Origin: Gammaproteobacteria bacterium
GTDB taxonomy: Bacteria > Pseudomonadota > Gammaproteobacteria > UBA4575
Length of the DNA stretch: 38,286 bases
Reading direction: 5' to 3'
Assembly: GCA_029253965.1 (NCBI GenBank)
Contig: JAQWYM010000022.1
Span: 1-38,286, forward strand
The notes beneath the pieces were generated by a model, which worked only from the letters and a program-made list of their open reading frames with translations, did not search any database and was not told the origin of the DNA. Both the position numbers and the translations under genes were made by a program. Shown in pieces: positions 7,203-14,788 of the stretch. The stretch's first letter is position 1; every line of letters begins with the position of its first letter.

Positions 7203-8327
7203 TCAAAACGCTTCAAATCTTTTCAGTGCGATGCCTGTGTCCATAGCTTTTTGTGCTATCTCGGCGCCAGCGCGAAGTGTATCTGCTTTTCCTAAATGCT
7301 TCAGCATAATGGCAGCAGAATAACGCAAACAGTCTTGTGCTGGGCCTGCTTTTCCATCGATTGCGGCTAGACCGGCTTCAGCACTGATCTTAGCGAGCGC
7401 CTCGACATCAACGACGTTATCTTCGCCTTCAATCTTAGTGACCACTGATGCGGGTACCGGCTCGCAGCGCACAGATTGCTCAATACCGAGGTCTGCAGGG
7501 GTCATGTTGACCTCTTCTAAGGCACCCTCTAGGCCAATATATTCGAAATACTTAGCCGGCTTGTTGAGTGCTGGGGTGATACCACCTTCAACACCGCGGA
7601 TGATTACGCTGGAGTCAAAACCTGCCAGTTTGGCGAGGGCTTCATAAACAGGCGGATATGGCTTATGCACATAACCGGTCATTAAGTGTGTTGATAGCTT
7701 GCCACAAATAGGTCTTAGTAAGACTTCAACTGTGGTCAGTACGGGACGCTTAATAATGCGTTTACGTAAACCGACTAAATCATGCAAGGGCTTACAAAAC
7801 TGAGCTTGATCAATGTAGGACCAACCACAATCAGGGTCATTAATCTTAGCGACTGCCTGTTGTGGGCTGAGATCCACCGCTTTGCCTGCGGCGCGTATAA
7901 CTTTACGGTGTGTGACCCCGAACTTTGGACCAACATCTTCCAGGCCGTGACTGTGTGCGGGTAAGCCACAAGCAGCCAATAAGGCGGGTAAGAAAGCCAT
8001 CACCGGTGCACCACGCATGTAACCATCATAAGGCTCTGCGATATCAACCACCTGATCAACTTCTGCAGTAACACGGTCACAGGCCTCTAATAGGGCTTGT
8101 AAGCTGCCTCCATTCTCATCACTTGTCTCACGCTTCATGCGTAAAGCGATCAGATAGACGGCGCTCTGGACTGGGTCAATTTGATCACGCAGGATATACT
8201 TCAGCGTGTCTCTAGCCTCTTCAAAGGATAAATTCTTACTGTATTCTGGGCCAGTTGCTACACGTCCGACGACGCTGCGCATAAAGGCATCAATCTCTGC
8301 TTGGGTGCGATCTAGTTCTACTGTCAC
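7203..8327 (-). CDS. Glycosyltransferase family 3 / TrpD-like protein lacking PRPP motifs
   Basis: A 374-residue protein with the N-terminal helical domain (SFEEARDTLKYILRDQIDPVQSAVYLIALRMK, about 28-59 by parts) and the overall size of anthranilate phosphoribosyltransferase. The Gly-rich PRPP loop GTGGD and the KHGNRS segment of real TrpD are absent; in their place are GAPVMAFLPALLAACGLPAH and GVTHRKVIRAAGKA. It is therefore more like the TrpD2/YbiB group, whose E. coli member binds nucleic acid. Tryptophan synthesis is unlikely, and no trp gene is adjacent. The start is GTG with AAGGA upstream. A 64-residue gene follows. Confidence 0.75.
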   Translation of the reverse strand: MTVELDRTQAEIDAFMRSVVGRVATGPEYSKNLSFEEARDTLKYILRDQIDPVQSAVYLIALRMKRETSDENGGSLQALLEACDRVTAEVDQVVDIAEPYDGYMRGAPVMAFLPALLAACGLPAHSHGLEDVGPKFGVTHRKVIRAAGKAVDLSPQQAVAKINDPDCGWSYIDQAQFCKPLHDLVGLRKRIIKRPVLTTVEVLLRPICGKLSTHLMTGYVHKPYPPVYEALAKLAGFDSSVIIRGVEGGITPALNKPAKYFEYIGLEGALEEVNMTPADLGIEQSVRCEPVPASVVTKIEGEDNVVDVEALAKISAEAGLAAIDGKAGPAQDCLRYSAAIMLKHLGKADTLRAGAEIAQKAMDTGIALKRFEAF

Positions 8328-8520
8328 AGTCTATTAATCCTTAAAGGGTTGCCGAGCATACAAAATGTGCTGTGAATCCTATATATCCCTATGGAGGGAC
8401 GGTTAAGTTATTGATCTTAAATGATTTAATCTATTTTTTTCAGCAACTCAACCGGGGTATTCGGCAGTCCCTTGCTTTGTTTTAAACTACGTGGCTTAAA
8501 ACATGACAGGATTAAACCCT

Positions 8521-8946
8521 ATGGAAGAGTCAGAAGAGATTGATTTCGCTAGTGGCATACAGGCTTTTGAGTCTAAACACTTTTCGCGAGCGATGCAGTT
8601 ATTGTCACCGTTAGCAGCGTCAGGTTATGCCGAGGCCCAACATCGCTGCGCTATTATGCTGCAAAATGGTCTGGGTAATAGAGCTAACCCAGAAGCGGCT
8701 TTCCGTTGGATGAATGCGGCAGCTGAGCAAGGTCATCCCTTAGCCCAACATGGCTTGGGGTTTATGTATATGGAAGGTGACTGTGCCGAAAAAAATGGTG
8801 AGAGAGCCGCTTTTTGGTTCACCAAGGCAGCAGAGCAAGGACTAGCTGGCTCACAAACGACCTTAGCAATGATGTATGAGCAGGGAACGTTGATTGAGAA
8901 AGATGAAGAAAAAGCCAAAGAGTGGTACAAGAAAGCAGGATTTTAG
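8521..8946 (+). CDS. Sel1-repeat protein
   Basis: A short protein (141 residues from ATG 8521; a 147-residue form from ATG 8503 is also possible) made of Sel1-type repeats: AMQLLSPLAASGYAEAQHRC, then AFRWMNAAAEQGHPLAQHGL and AFWFTKAAEQGLAGSQTTLA, closing with KAKEWYKKAGF. The 8521 start is preferred because AGGA lies 9 bases upstream, while 8503 has no clear ribosome site. Sel1 repeats form helix pairs that bind protein partners. No signal peptide is seen, so it is probably cytoplasmic. It lies upstream of the MoxR-VWA-DsrS-CysG unit, separated by 76 bases and a small hairpin, and may or may not be part of it. Confidence 0.85.
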   Translation: MEESEEIDFASGIQAFESKHFSRAMQLLSPLAASGYAEAQHRCAIMLQNGLGNRANPEAAFRWMNAAAEQGHPLAQHGLGFMYMEGDCAEKNGERAAFWFTKAAEQGLAGSQTTLAMMYEQGTLIEKDEEKAKEWYKKAGF

Positions 8947-8970
8947 TACTTTATTTAACCGCCTATTTAT

Positions 8971-8990
8971 ATGTAAGTTATTGCTTACAT
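8971..8990. repeat. Short inverted repeat upstream of the MoxR gene
   Basis: ATGTAAG (8971-8977) and CTTACAT (8984-8990) pair with a 6-base loop, followed directly by the near-palindrome TTAAGGTCTTAA (8990-9001). They fill the gap between the Sel1 gene and the MoxR ATPase gene. No U tract follows, so an operator or an RNA hairpin is as likely as a terminator. Confidence 0.35.
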
Positions 8991-9022
8991 TAAGGTCTTA
9001 ACGGATTAAGAACAGAGTCAGT

Positions 9023-10069
9023 ATGCGTCCCGCTTATTTAAATAATATTCTTGATAAAGAGTTTCATGCCGCCCAATCAGGCCAGCACACGCCGGTCATG
9101 TTATGGGGCCCTCCAGGTGTCGGTAAGTCACAAATTGTGGCGCAGGTTGCTGAACGTAACCAAGTGGTAATGATTGATATCCGCCTTTCACAAATGGAGC
9201 CTAGTGATCTGCGTGGCATTCCATTTCGACAAGAAAGTTCGGTTGAGTGGGCAGTGCCTGCGATGTTGCCGGATAAGCAACGACACGGTGCTAAAGGTAT
9301 TCTATTTTTAGATGAGATTACCTCAGCGGCTCCGAGTGTTTCGGCAGCGGCCTACCAACTGATTTTAGATCGACGCCTAGGCCAGTATGAAGTGCCCGAT
9401 GGTTGGGCAATTTTAGCGGCAGGTAATCGTCAAGGTGATAGGGGGGTGACCTACACCATGCCCGCACCCTTGGCGAATCGGTTCTCGCACTATGAGGTTG
9501 ATGTCAATCTAGATGACTGGGTTGCTTGGGCGTATGCCAATGAGATCGACGAGCGTGTTATTGCTTTTTTACGTTTTCGACCTGACCTGATTTTCAGTTT
9601 TGATGCAGCACAAAATCCTATGGCCTTCCCCACGCCTCGTTCTTGGGAGTTTGCTAACCGAGCCTTACATAAATTCGAGCAGAGTCCTGAAGTTTTATTG
9701 GAGAGTCTGCAGGCCTGTGTTGGAGCAGCAGCAGGCATTGAGCTCAATGCCTTTGTTGAACATCTAGAAGACATGCCAGACCTAGATGCCATTGTCAGTG
9801 GCAATGAAACCTCGGTACCGACAGAAATTGACCTGCAATATGCTGTGGCTACAGCCTTGGTTGGACGTGCAATTCGAGCTCAAGAAGGCGCGGCAGGAAA
9901 CCTCATCCTTGGGAATATCTTGAGCTATGCACAACTTTTCCCACAGCGAGAAATGGGTGTGATGATGATCTCTGATATGCATCGTGCTATCGGTGAAAGA
10001 CTCTTTGCCGTTGAAGAATTTGCGCTCTGGGCTGATTCTGTAGCCGACCTCATGCTTTACGAAGCCTAA
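9023..10069 (+). CDS. MoxR-family AAA+ ATPase
   Basis: Cytoplasmic AAA+ ATPase of 348 residues. Walker A is GPPGVGKS (29-36), Walker B ILFLDE (93-98), and sensor 1 lies in LAAGNRQ (131-137), followed by MPAPLANRF with the arginine finger region. MoxR ATPases work with von Willebrand A partners to remodel or activate metalloenzymes, for example CbbQ/CbbO for Rubisco and NorQ/NorD for nitric oxide reductase. Here the VWA partner is the next gene (25-base gap), followed by dsrS and cysG, so a role in maturing siroheme-containing sulfite reductase is a reasonable guess, not shown by sequence. Confidence 0.92.
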   Translation: MRPAYLNNILDKEFHAAQSGQHTPVMLWGPPGVGKSQIVAQVAERNQVVMIDIRLSQMEPSDLRGIPFRQESSVEWAVPAMLPDKQRHGAKGILFLDEITSAAPSVSAAAYQLILDRRLGQYEVPDGWAILAAGNRQGDRGVTYTMPAPLANRFSHYEVDVNLDDWVAWAYANEIDERVIAFLRFRPDLIFSFDAAQNPMAFPTPRSWEFANRALHKFEQSPEVLLESLQACVGAAAGIELNAFVEHLEDMPDLDAIVSGNETSVPTEIDLQYAVATALVGRAIRAQEGAAGNLILGNILSYAQLFPQREMGVMMISDMHRAIGERLFAVEEFALWADSVADLMLYEA

Positions 10070-10094
10070 GCCGGTGAAGCGATGAGGGCTAGTT

Positions 10095-11360
10095 ATGGAC
10101 GCCAATAAGGTTGAGACAAAACTGGCTGCGGCACGCACTCGATTAATTTTAGATAAGCCATTTCTAGGCGCCTTGGTTTTGCGTATGCCGTTACAGCAGG
10201 GCGATCCTGCTTGGTGTATTACTGCCGCTACTAATGCTAAAAAAATATTTTATAACTATGAATATATCCTTGCGTTAAATCCTGCAGAAACGCAATTTGT
10301 ATTAGCTAAACAAGCCCTGCACTGTGCCTTGTCACATTTTGCACGGCGCCAACATCGCGTTAAGCATCTCTGGGATCTGGCGTGTGACTATGCAGTGAGT
10401 CCGTTATTAATTGATGAAGGTTTAAAGGCACCACCGGGTACGTTTTTAGAAGAAAGCTATCGTGGTTTGAGTGCAGAAGAGATTTATCCTTACTTGCAAG
10501 ATAAAGATGATGGTGAGGCGGAGACAGGTGGCAAGCAGGAAGAAGGTAATGATCAATCAATAGATCCGAATGATGAACAGGATCAATCGGCTAGTGATAA
10601 ACCACCTAAGCCCAACCCTGATGAAGAGTCTGAAGAAGGCAGTGGTGCTGACCCACAGCAGGATCCAGAAGAAGAGCCTGATGATGAGACGCAAGGAGAA
10701 AGCCAAGAGGCGAGTCTTAGCCAACAGGAATTAGATAACCTCTCCGTGCAATGGCAACAACGACTAGCGGGTGCTGCACAACAAGCACAGCAGGCAGGAA
10801 AGCTGAGCGAAGGGATGGCGCGCATGGTGGAGATCATGTTGCAGCCAAAACTACCTTGGCGTGCTTTGTTAGCACGTTTCATGGTAGCGACAGCGCGGGA
10901 CGATTACAGCTATGCGCGGCCTTCATCACGCCGTGGTGGGCCTGCTATTTTTCCAAGTCTGCGCAGTTCACAAGTGAATATTGTGGTTGCACTGGATGTC
11001 AGTGGCTCAATTAGTGGCCAAGAAATAGAAGAGTTTATGACTGAGATTGATGCGATAAAAGGCCAACTGCGAGCACGTGTAAGCTTGCTTGCCTGTGATG
11101 AAAAATTAGCAAAAGGAAGCCCTTGGCTGTTCGAAGCGTGGGAAGAATTTAAACTCCCAAAGAAATTTCGTGGTGGTGGTGGTACTGATTTTCGACCGGT
11201 GTTTGAGTGGGTTGAGAAGCAGGATCAAGCGCCTGATTTATTGGTCTACTTTAGTGATTGTCTGGGGCAGTTTCCTAAGCATGAACCAAGCTATCCAGTC
11301 TTATGGTTAGTCAAAGGTCGGCAACAACCTGCTTTTGGACAACGGGTGCAACTAAACTGA
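10095..11360 (+). CDS. VWA-domain protein with DUF2201-like N-terminus, MoxR partner
   Basis: A 421-residue protein with three parts. Residues 1-135 resemble the putative metallopeptidase domain of DUF2201 proteins (TRLILDKPFLGALVL and LWDLACDYAVSPLLIDEG), but the HExxH position reads KQALH (72-76), so zinc catalysis is probably lost. Residues about 137-205 are a disordered linker very rich in Asp, Glu, Gln and Ser. Residues about 290-421 form a VWA domain with an intact MIDAS DVSGS (301-305), a Thr in GGGGTDF and an Asp in YFSDCLG. It likely docks the MoxR ATPase on its target. The gene follows moxR and precedes dsrS by 4 bases. Confidence 0.88.
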   Translation: MDANKVETKLAAARTRLILDKPFLGALVLRMPLQQGDPAWCITAATNAKKIFYNYEYILALNPAETQFVLAKQALHCALSHFARRQHRVKHLWDLACDYAVSPLLIDEGLKAPPGTFLEESYRGLSAEEIYPYLQDKDDGEAETGGKQEEGNDQSIDPNDEQDQSASDKPPKPNPDEESEEGSGADPQQDPEEEPDDETQGESQEASLSQQELDNLSVQWQQRLAGAAQQAQQAGKLSEGMARMVEIMLQPKLPWRALLARFMVATARDDYSYARPSSRRGGPAIFPSLRSSQVNIVVALDVSGSISGQEIEEFMTEIDAIKGQLRARVSLLACDEKLAKGSPWLFEAWEEFKLPKKFRGGGGTDFRPVFEWVEKQDQAPDLLVYFSDCLGQFPKHEPSYPVLWLVKGRQQPAFGQRVQLN

Positions 11361-11364
11361 GTGT

Positions 11365-12471
11365 ATGGATTTAAGTAACGAAGATACTTTGCGCTTAAAT
11401 GTTCTACTGGCACAAAAGCCAGAGGCGGTGCGCATTGATGAGTCACGTATGGAAGTGTACGGCTTAACCGAACGTGGTGAAGCTAAGGTGGTCTTGCATG
11501 CGACCGGTCGTGATGAAAAATATTTGCGCAATGTGCGCCAGTGGTTATCGACTCAAGTACTGGGTTCTCCCGGTGGCTATCCTGTTTTTCTACGTCGCTG
11601 GACGCGGATGGGGCAGGCACGCGATGATAGTTTAGAGAAACTATTATTACTTGGTGAGCCAGAGGCTATAGTCGCCGTTGTGCATGCTAATGGTCTAACC
11701 AATGAGCTTGCCAAGCGTGCTTGGTGGTGCGCGCCAAATGCTGATAATGCTCGCTGCATGCTGGAAAGTGACGATGTGGTTAGAGGCAGTATGGGGCCAG
11801 AGTTAGCCCAGTTTCTAGTTGAGTTTTTGCCTTTTGAAGAACGTTCAGCAGCAACCATGCGCTCCGTTCGCTTAATATTACAAGGTGATTTGGTAGATAA
11901 GGAAACTAAGGATTCAATTTGGCAGCGTGGTAAGCGCAAGAACACCTACTTTGTTGGTTTTTTGCAGCAGTGCCCAGAGTCTCTGCCCATAGAGCAGCTA
12001 CCACATGCTGATTTTGAGATAATGTCTAAGCAATTAGCAGTTCTTGACATGAGTAACCCTTGGGCGCAAAAAGTGCGCTGGTTGCTCAGTGCCGAAGGAC
12101 AGGCCATGCTCGAAACTTACAGTTCAGTGATGAAGAAACCGAGTGACCAAGATGTTGTGGTGACACTCTTTAATACAATGGGGCATTACTTCACAGTAGA
12201 GGAAACAGGTTTTCCTAATCCACGATACATTGAAGAAGTGCATGCATTTGTTGGCCACCTCATGCAGAATCCGCAAGGTGGTCTGCATGATTTATTGCAA
12301 ACTTGGCCGCAGGCTAAATCTTTATGTAGTGCAATTATTTTTCTATCCATGGTCAGTGAAAGTTTGCTCGACCCCGTCTTTGGCGTAACTGATGCTATTG
12401 GTACCGTTATGCGAAAGCGCATCGCTCATTTGATTGAGCCTATTCAGCAGCAGGTAGCTGCATTGCGATAA
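11365..12471 (+). CDS. dsrS: DsrS-like sulfur oxidation accessory protein
   Basis: A soluble 368-residue protein (about 41 kDa) without membrane segments or known enzymatic motifs. The blocks NVLLAQKPEAVRIDESRMEV, VLGSPGGYPVFLRRWTRMGQ, LLLLGEPEAIVAVVHANGL and RAWWCAPNADNARCML match from memory the DsrS proteins of purple sulfur bacteria, where dsrS closes the dsr gene cluster and was reported to affect dsr expression. The size agrees with that protein. Here it is not beside dsrAB but sits 4 bases after the VWA gene and 1 base before cysG, the siroheme synthase needed by DsrAB. The assignment is from memory, not a search. Confidence 0.7.
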   Translation: MDLSNEDTLRLNVLLAQKPEAVRIDESRMEVYGLTERGEAKVVLHATGRDEKYLRNVRQWLSTQVLGSPGGYPVFLRRWTRMGQARDDSLEKLLLLGEPEAIVAVVHANGLTNELAKRAWWCAPNADNARCMLESDDVVRGSMGPELAQFLVEFLPFEERSAATMRSVRLILQGDLVDKETKDSIWQRGKRKNTYFVGFLQQCPESLPIEQLPHADFEIMSKQLAVLDMSNPWAQKVRWLLSAEGQAMLETYSSVMKKPSDQDVVVTLFNTMGHYFTVEETGFPNPRYIEEVHAFVGHLMQNPQGGLHDLLQTWPQAKSLCSAIIFLSMVSESLLDPVFGVTDAIGTVMRKRIAHLIEPIQQQVAALR

Positions 12472-12472
12472 T

Positions 12473-13876
12473 ATGAGTTTATTACCTTTATTTATTGAAT
12501 TAAAAGAACAACCTTGCTTGGTCGTGGGTGGCGGTAAAATCGCTACTAGAAAATTAGCCATGCTATGCAAAGCTGGTGCCGACGTGACCGTGGTGAGCCC
12601 TGAGTTTTCTACGGAAGCAGAAGCCTTGGGTGAAGAGTATGGCTGTCAGCTAGAACGACGTGCTTTTGTAGCTGAAGACATTCAAGGACATCGTCTCATT
12701 ATTGCTGCGACCTCAATTTCTGCGGTCAATCAGCAGGTCAGTAAGCTGGCAAAGGCGCAGGGTATTTTAGTTAATGTTGCTGATGACTTCTCACAAGGTG
12801 ATGTCGTATTACCTTCAGTTATTGATAGAGACCCAATTCAGATAGCGATTACAACAGGCGGCGCCTCACCGGTGTTAGCACGTATGATCCGGCGTAATCT
12901 TGAACGTCATCTGCCAGCAGCTTACGGTCAACTAGCTAACTTAGTTGAAAAGTATCGCAGCCCAGTAAGTCAGCAACTCACTGATGAAACGCAGCGTCGA
13001 CGTTTTTGGGAAGACGTGTTGCAAGGACCGATTGCCGAGTCAGTCTTTGCTGGAAACCTAGGGGCTGCTGAACAGGCGCTGAATCAGCGCGTTGAGGAAG
13101 AAGACTTCTCTACGGATACTCATGGTGAGGTTTACTTAGTGGGAGCAGGGCCGGGTGATCCTGACTTGCTAACGTTCCGTGCCCTACGGCTGATGCAACA
13201 GGCCGATGCCGTGGTCTATGACCGTCTAGTATCTGATGAGATTATGGCTTTGGTGCGCAAAGATGCCGAAAAGATTTATGCTGGGAAACAACGTTCCAAC
13301 CATGCTATCCCACAGGAATCGATCAATAATTTATTGGTTCGATTAGCGAAAGAAGGTAAGCGCGTACTGCGCCTAAAAGGTGGAGATCCCTTTATTTTTG
13401 GTCGCGGTGGTGAAGAAATTGAGACCTTGATGGATGAGGGTGTCGCCTTTCAGGTAGTGCCTGCAGTGACTGCAGCAGCAGGCTGTGCCGCTTATTCTGG
13501 TATTCCTCTAACCCATAGAGATCATGCTCAAGCCTGTATTTTTGTTACCGGACATTTAAAGGATGGCAGTGTCGACCTTAATTGGAAGATGCTTGCACAT
13601 AAGCAACAAACCATCGTTTTTTATATGGGCTTGTATGGCTTATCAATAATCTGTGAACAATTAATAAAACATGGGTTAGATGCAGATACCCCTGCAGCCT
13701 TAGTCAGTAAAGGGACTACACCGGAGCAACGTGTCTTGATTGGTGATTTAAATAGCCTACCTGGATTAGTCGATAAACATGCAGTCAGTGGCCCAACATT
13801 GATTATTGTAGGAAGTGTTGTAAGCCTGCATAGCAAGCTACATTGGTATCAGACAGATACTGAAATTACCGATTAA
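12473..13876 (+). CDS. cysG: Siroheme synthase, trifunctional
   Basis: A 467-residue fusion. Residues 1-210 are precorrin-2 dehydrogenase/sirohydrochlorin ferrochelatase: NAD-binding LVVGGGKIATRKL (17-29), catalytic region NVADD (101-105) and the GGASPVLARMIRRNLE segment (129-144), whose Ser132 corresponds to the phosphoserine of CysG. Residues about 216-460 are uroporphyrinogen-III methyltransferase, starting VYLVGAGPGDPDLLTFRALR and containing VYDRLVSDEI, LRLKGGDPFIFGRGGEE and ACIFVTGH. It makes siroheme from uroporphyrinogen III. Starting 1 base after the dsrS stop, it is almost surely cotranslated, tying siroheme supply to the MoxR-VWA-DsrS unit. Confidence 0.96.
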   Translation: MSLLPLFIELKEQPCLVVGGGKIATRKLAMLCKAGADVTVVSPEFSTEAEALGEEYGCQLERRAFVAEDIQGHRLIIAATSISAVNQQVSKLAKAQGILVNVADDFSQGDVVLPSVIDRDPIQIAITTGGASPVLARMIRRNLERHLPAAYGQLANLVEKYRSPVSQQLTDETQRRRFWEDVLQGPIAESVFAGNLGAAEQALNQRVEEEDFSTDTHGEVYLVGAGPGDPDLLTFRALRLMQQADAVVYDRLVSDEIMALVRKDAEKIYAGKQRSNHAIPQESINNLLVRLAKEGKRVLRLKGGDPFIFGRGGEEIETLMDEGVAFQVVPAVTAAAGCAAYSGIPLTHRDHAQACIFVTGHLKDGSVDLNWKMLAHKQQTIVFYMGLYGLSIICEQLIKHGLDADTPAALVSKGTTPEQRVLIGDLNSLPGLVDKHAVSGPTLIIVGSVVSLHSKLHWYQTDTEITD

Positions 13877-13905
13877 GTGATGCACTACCAGCCAATTATT
13901 GCTTT

Positions 13906-14400
13906 ATGAACCTACTCCCTGCATTCACTTCTAGCGAAGCTTTAGTGCTGAATTCAGCCGCTCCCAGTTTTGATCTTCTCGATCATAAGGGTGTTCGCCA
14001 TAGTCTCGAGGATTATCGCGGCTCATGGTTGGTGCTATATTTTTATCCAAAAGATAACACCCCCAGCTGTACCGCTGAGGCCTGTGCACTGCGAGATAAC
14101 TACACGCCTTTGAAGCAAGAGCAGGCACAGATACTCGGAGTGAGTATTGGCAGCGCGAGCAGTCATCAACGTTTTGCGCAGCGGCATCAACTGCCATTCC
14201 CCCTGCTTATAGATGATGGTGATTTAGCACGACGTTATCATGCACTTTTTCAGCTGGGCCCAATCAAGCTCGCAAAACGACATAGTTTTATTATTGACCC
14301 TGATGGATGCCTACGAAAAATTTATCGTAAGGTCAGTAGTCGTGCGCATGCACAACAACTTATTATTGATATTCAGTTATTGAAAGACGCTGAAGTGTAG
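13906..14400 (+). CDS. bcp: Peroxiredoxin, BCP/PrxQ type
   Basis: Thiol peroxidase of 164 residues. The peroxidatic Cys55 is in FYPKDNTPSCTAEACALRD, with a second Cys60 five residues later, the arrangement of atypical two-cysteine PrxQ that resolves within one helix. It reduces hydroperoxides using thioredoxin. The N-terminal 16 residues before SAAPSFDLLDHKG are longer than usual, but no better start is seen. It follows cysG by 29 bases and may ride on the same transcript. A hairpin overlaps its stop codon. Confidence 0.93.
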   Translation: MNLLPAFTSSEALVLNSAAPSFDLLDHKGVRHSLEDYRGSWLVLYFYPKDNTPSCTAEACALRDNYTPLKQEQAQILGVSIGSASSHQRFAQRHQLPFPLLIDDGDLARRYHALFQLGPIKLAKRHSFIIDPDGCLRKIYRKVSSRAHAQQLIIDIQLLKDAEV

Positions 14401-14413
14401 TACGCTACAGCTT
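14392..14413 (+). terminator. Possible terminator hairpin after the peroxiredoxin gene
   Basis: GAAGTGTAG (14392-14400) and CTACAGCTTC (14404-14413) can pair with one bulged C and a 3-base loop. It overlaps the stop codon and lies just upstream of the cobalamin riboswitch, where a transcript boundary is expected. No U tract follows, so it is a weak call. Confidence 0.35.
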
Positions 14414-14431
14414 CTTAGAAATACACATGCG

Positions 14432-14648
14432 GTTTAGGTGCTTGCCTTGGTTTAAATAATCAACGGTGAGTGAAACAGGGAATCTGGTAAAAGCCAGAGC
14501 TGCCCCCGCAACGGTAAGAGAGTCTATCTGTATTATTTACCACTGTGCTCATAAGGCATGGGAAGGTTATACAGACGTTTTGTTTGAACTGGCTGCAGAG
14601 ATTGCCAGATCGACTAAACCGCTCTTGAGCCCGGAGACCGGCCTAAAC
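14432..14648 (+). promoter_or_regulatory. Cobalamin (adenosylcobalamin) riboswitch
   Basis: Classic B12 aptamer. The closing stem P1 is GTTTAGG (14432-14438) with CCTAAAC (14642-14648). The core has GAATCTGGTAAAAGCCAGAG, then the near-invariant CTGCCCCCGCAACGGTAAG (14500-14518), and the 3' B12 box GCCCGGAGACCGGCC (about 14629-14643). The segment 14525-14620 is the variable peripheral region. It lies upstream of btuB and is expected to turn the uptake operon down when cobalamin is plentiful. The gap between bcp and btuB (14401-14788) is otherwise filled by this element and two hairpins. Confidence 0.95.
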
Positions 14649-14687
14649 TGTACGGCAAATTGCGGTGGGCGATTTAGGTTGGAGTAT

Positions 14688-14740
14688 GGTGGCTTGATAT
14701 TTATCGACCACCTAGTCTATTGTGCACGATAAATACTTGT
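14688..14740 (+). promoter_or_regulatory. Candidate expression platform hairpins of the B12 riboswitch
   Basis: GGTGG-C-TTGAT (14688-14698) pairs with ATCGA-CCACC (14703-14712), giving a 10-bp stem with one bulge and an ATTT loop. A second stem, CACGA (14724-14728) with TCGTG, follows. Neither has a downstream U tract, and both lie before the btuB ribosome site GGAAGGGGA (about 14777-14785), so control of translation or an alternative fold is more likely than termination. Confidence 0.4.
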
Positions 14741-14788
14741 CGTGGTCCACTGCGTTTGCTCATAACATACTATCCGGAAGGGGATTTT

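Noticed and set aside
8411-8429. FNR-like site TTGATCTTAAATGATTTAA upstream of the Sel1 gene
   Set aside because: Only the left half matches TTGAT-N4-ATCAA; the right half has too many mismatches.
14466-14732. 88-residue + strand open frame across the bcp-btuB gap
   Set aside because: It runs through the cobalamin riboswitch core and its downstream hairpins; the RNA explains the sequence and the translated product has no family features.
14720-14788. Upstream TTG start for btuB giving 23 extra residues
   Set aside because: No ribosome site, and the extra residues spoil the signal peptide; GTG at 14789 has GGAAGGGGA.
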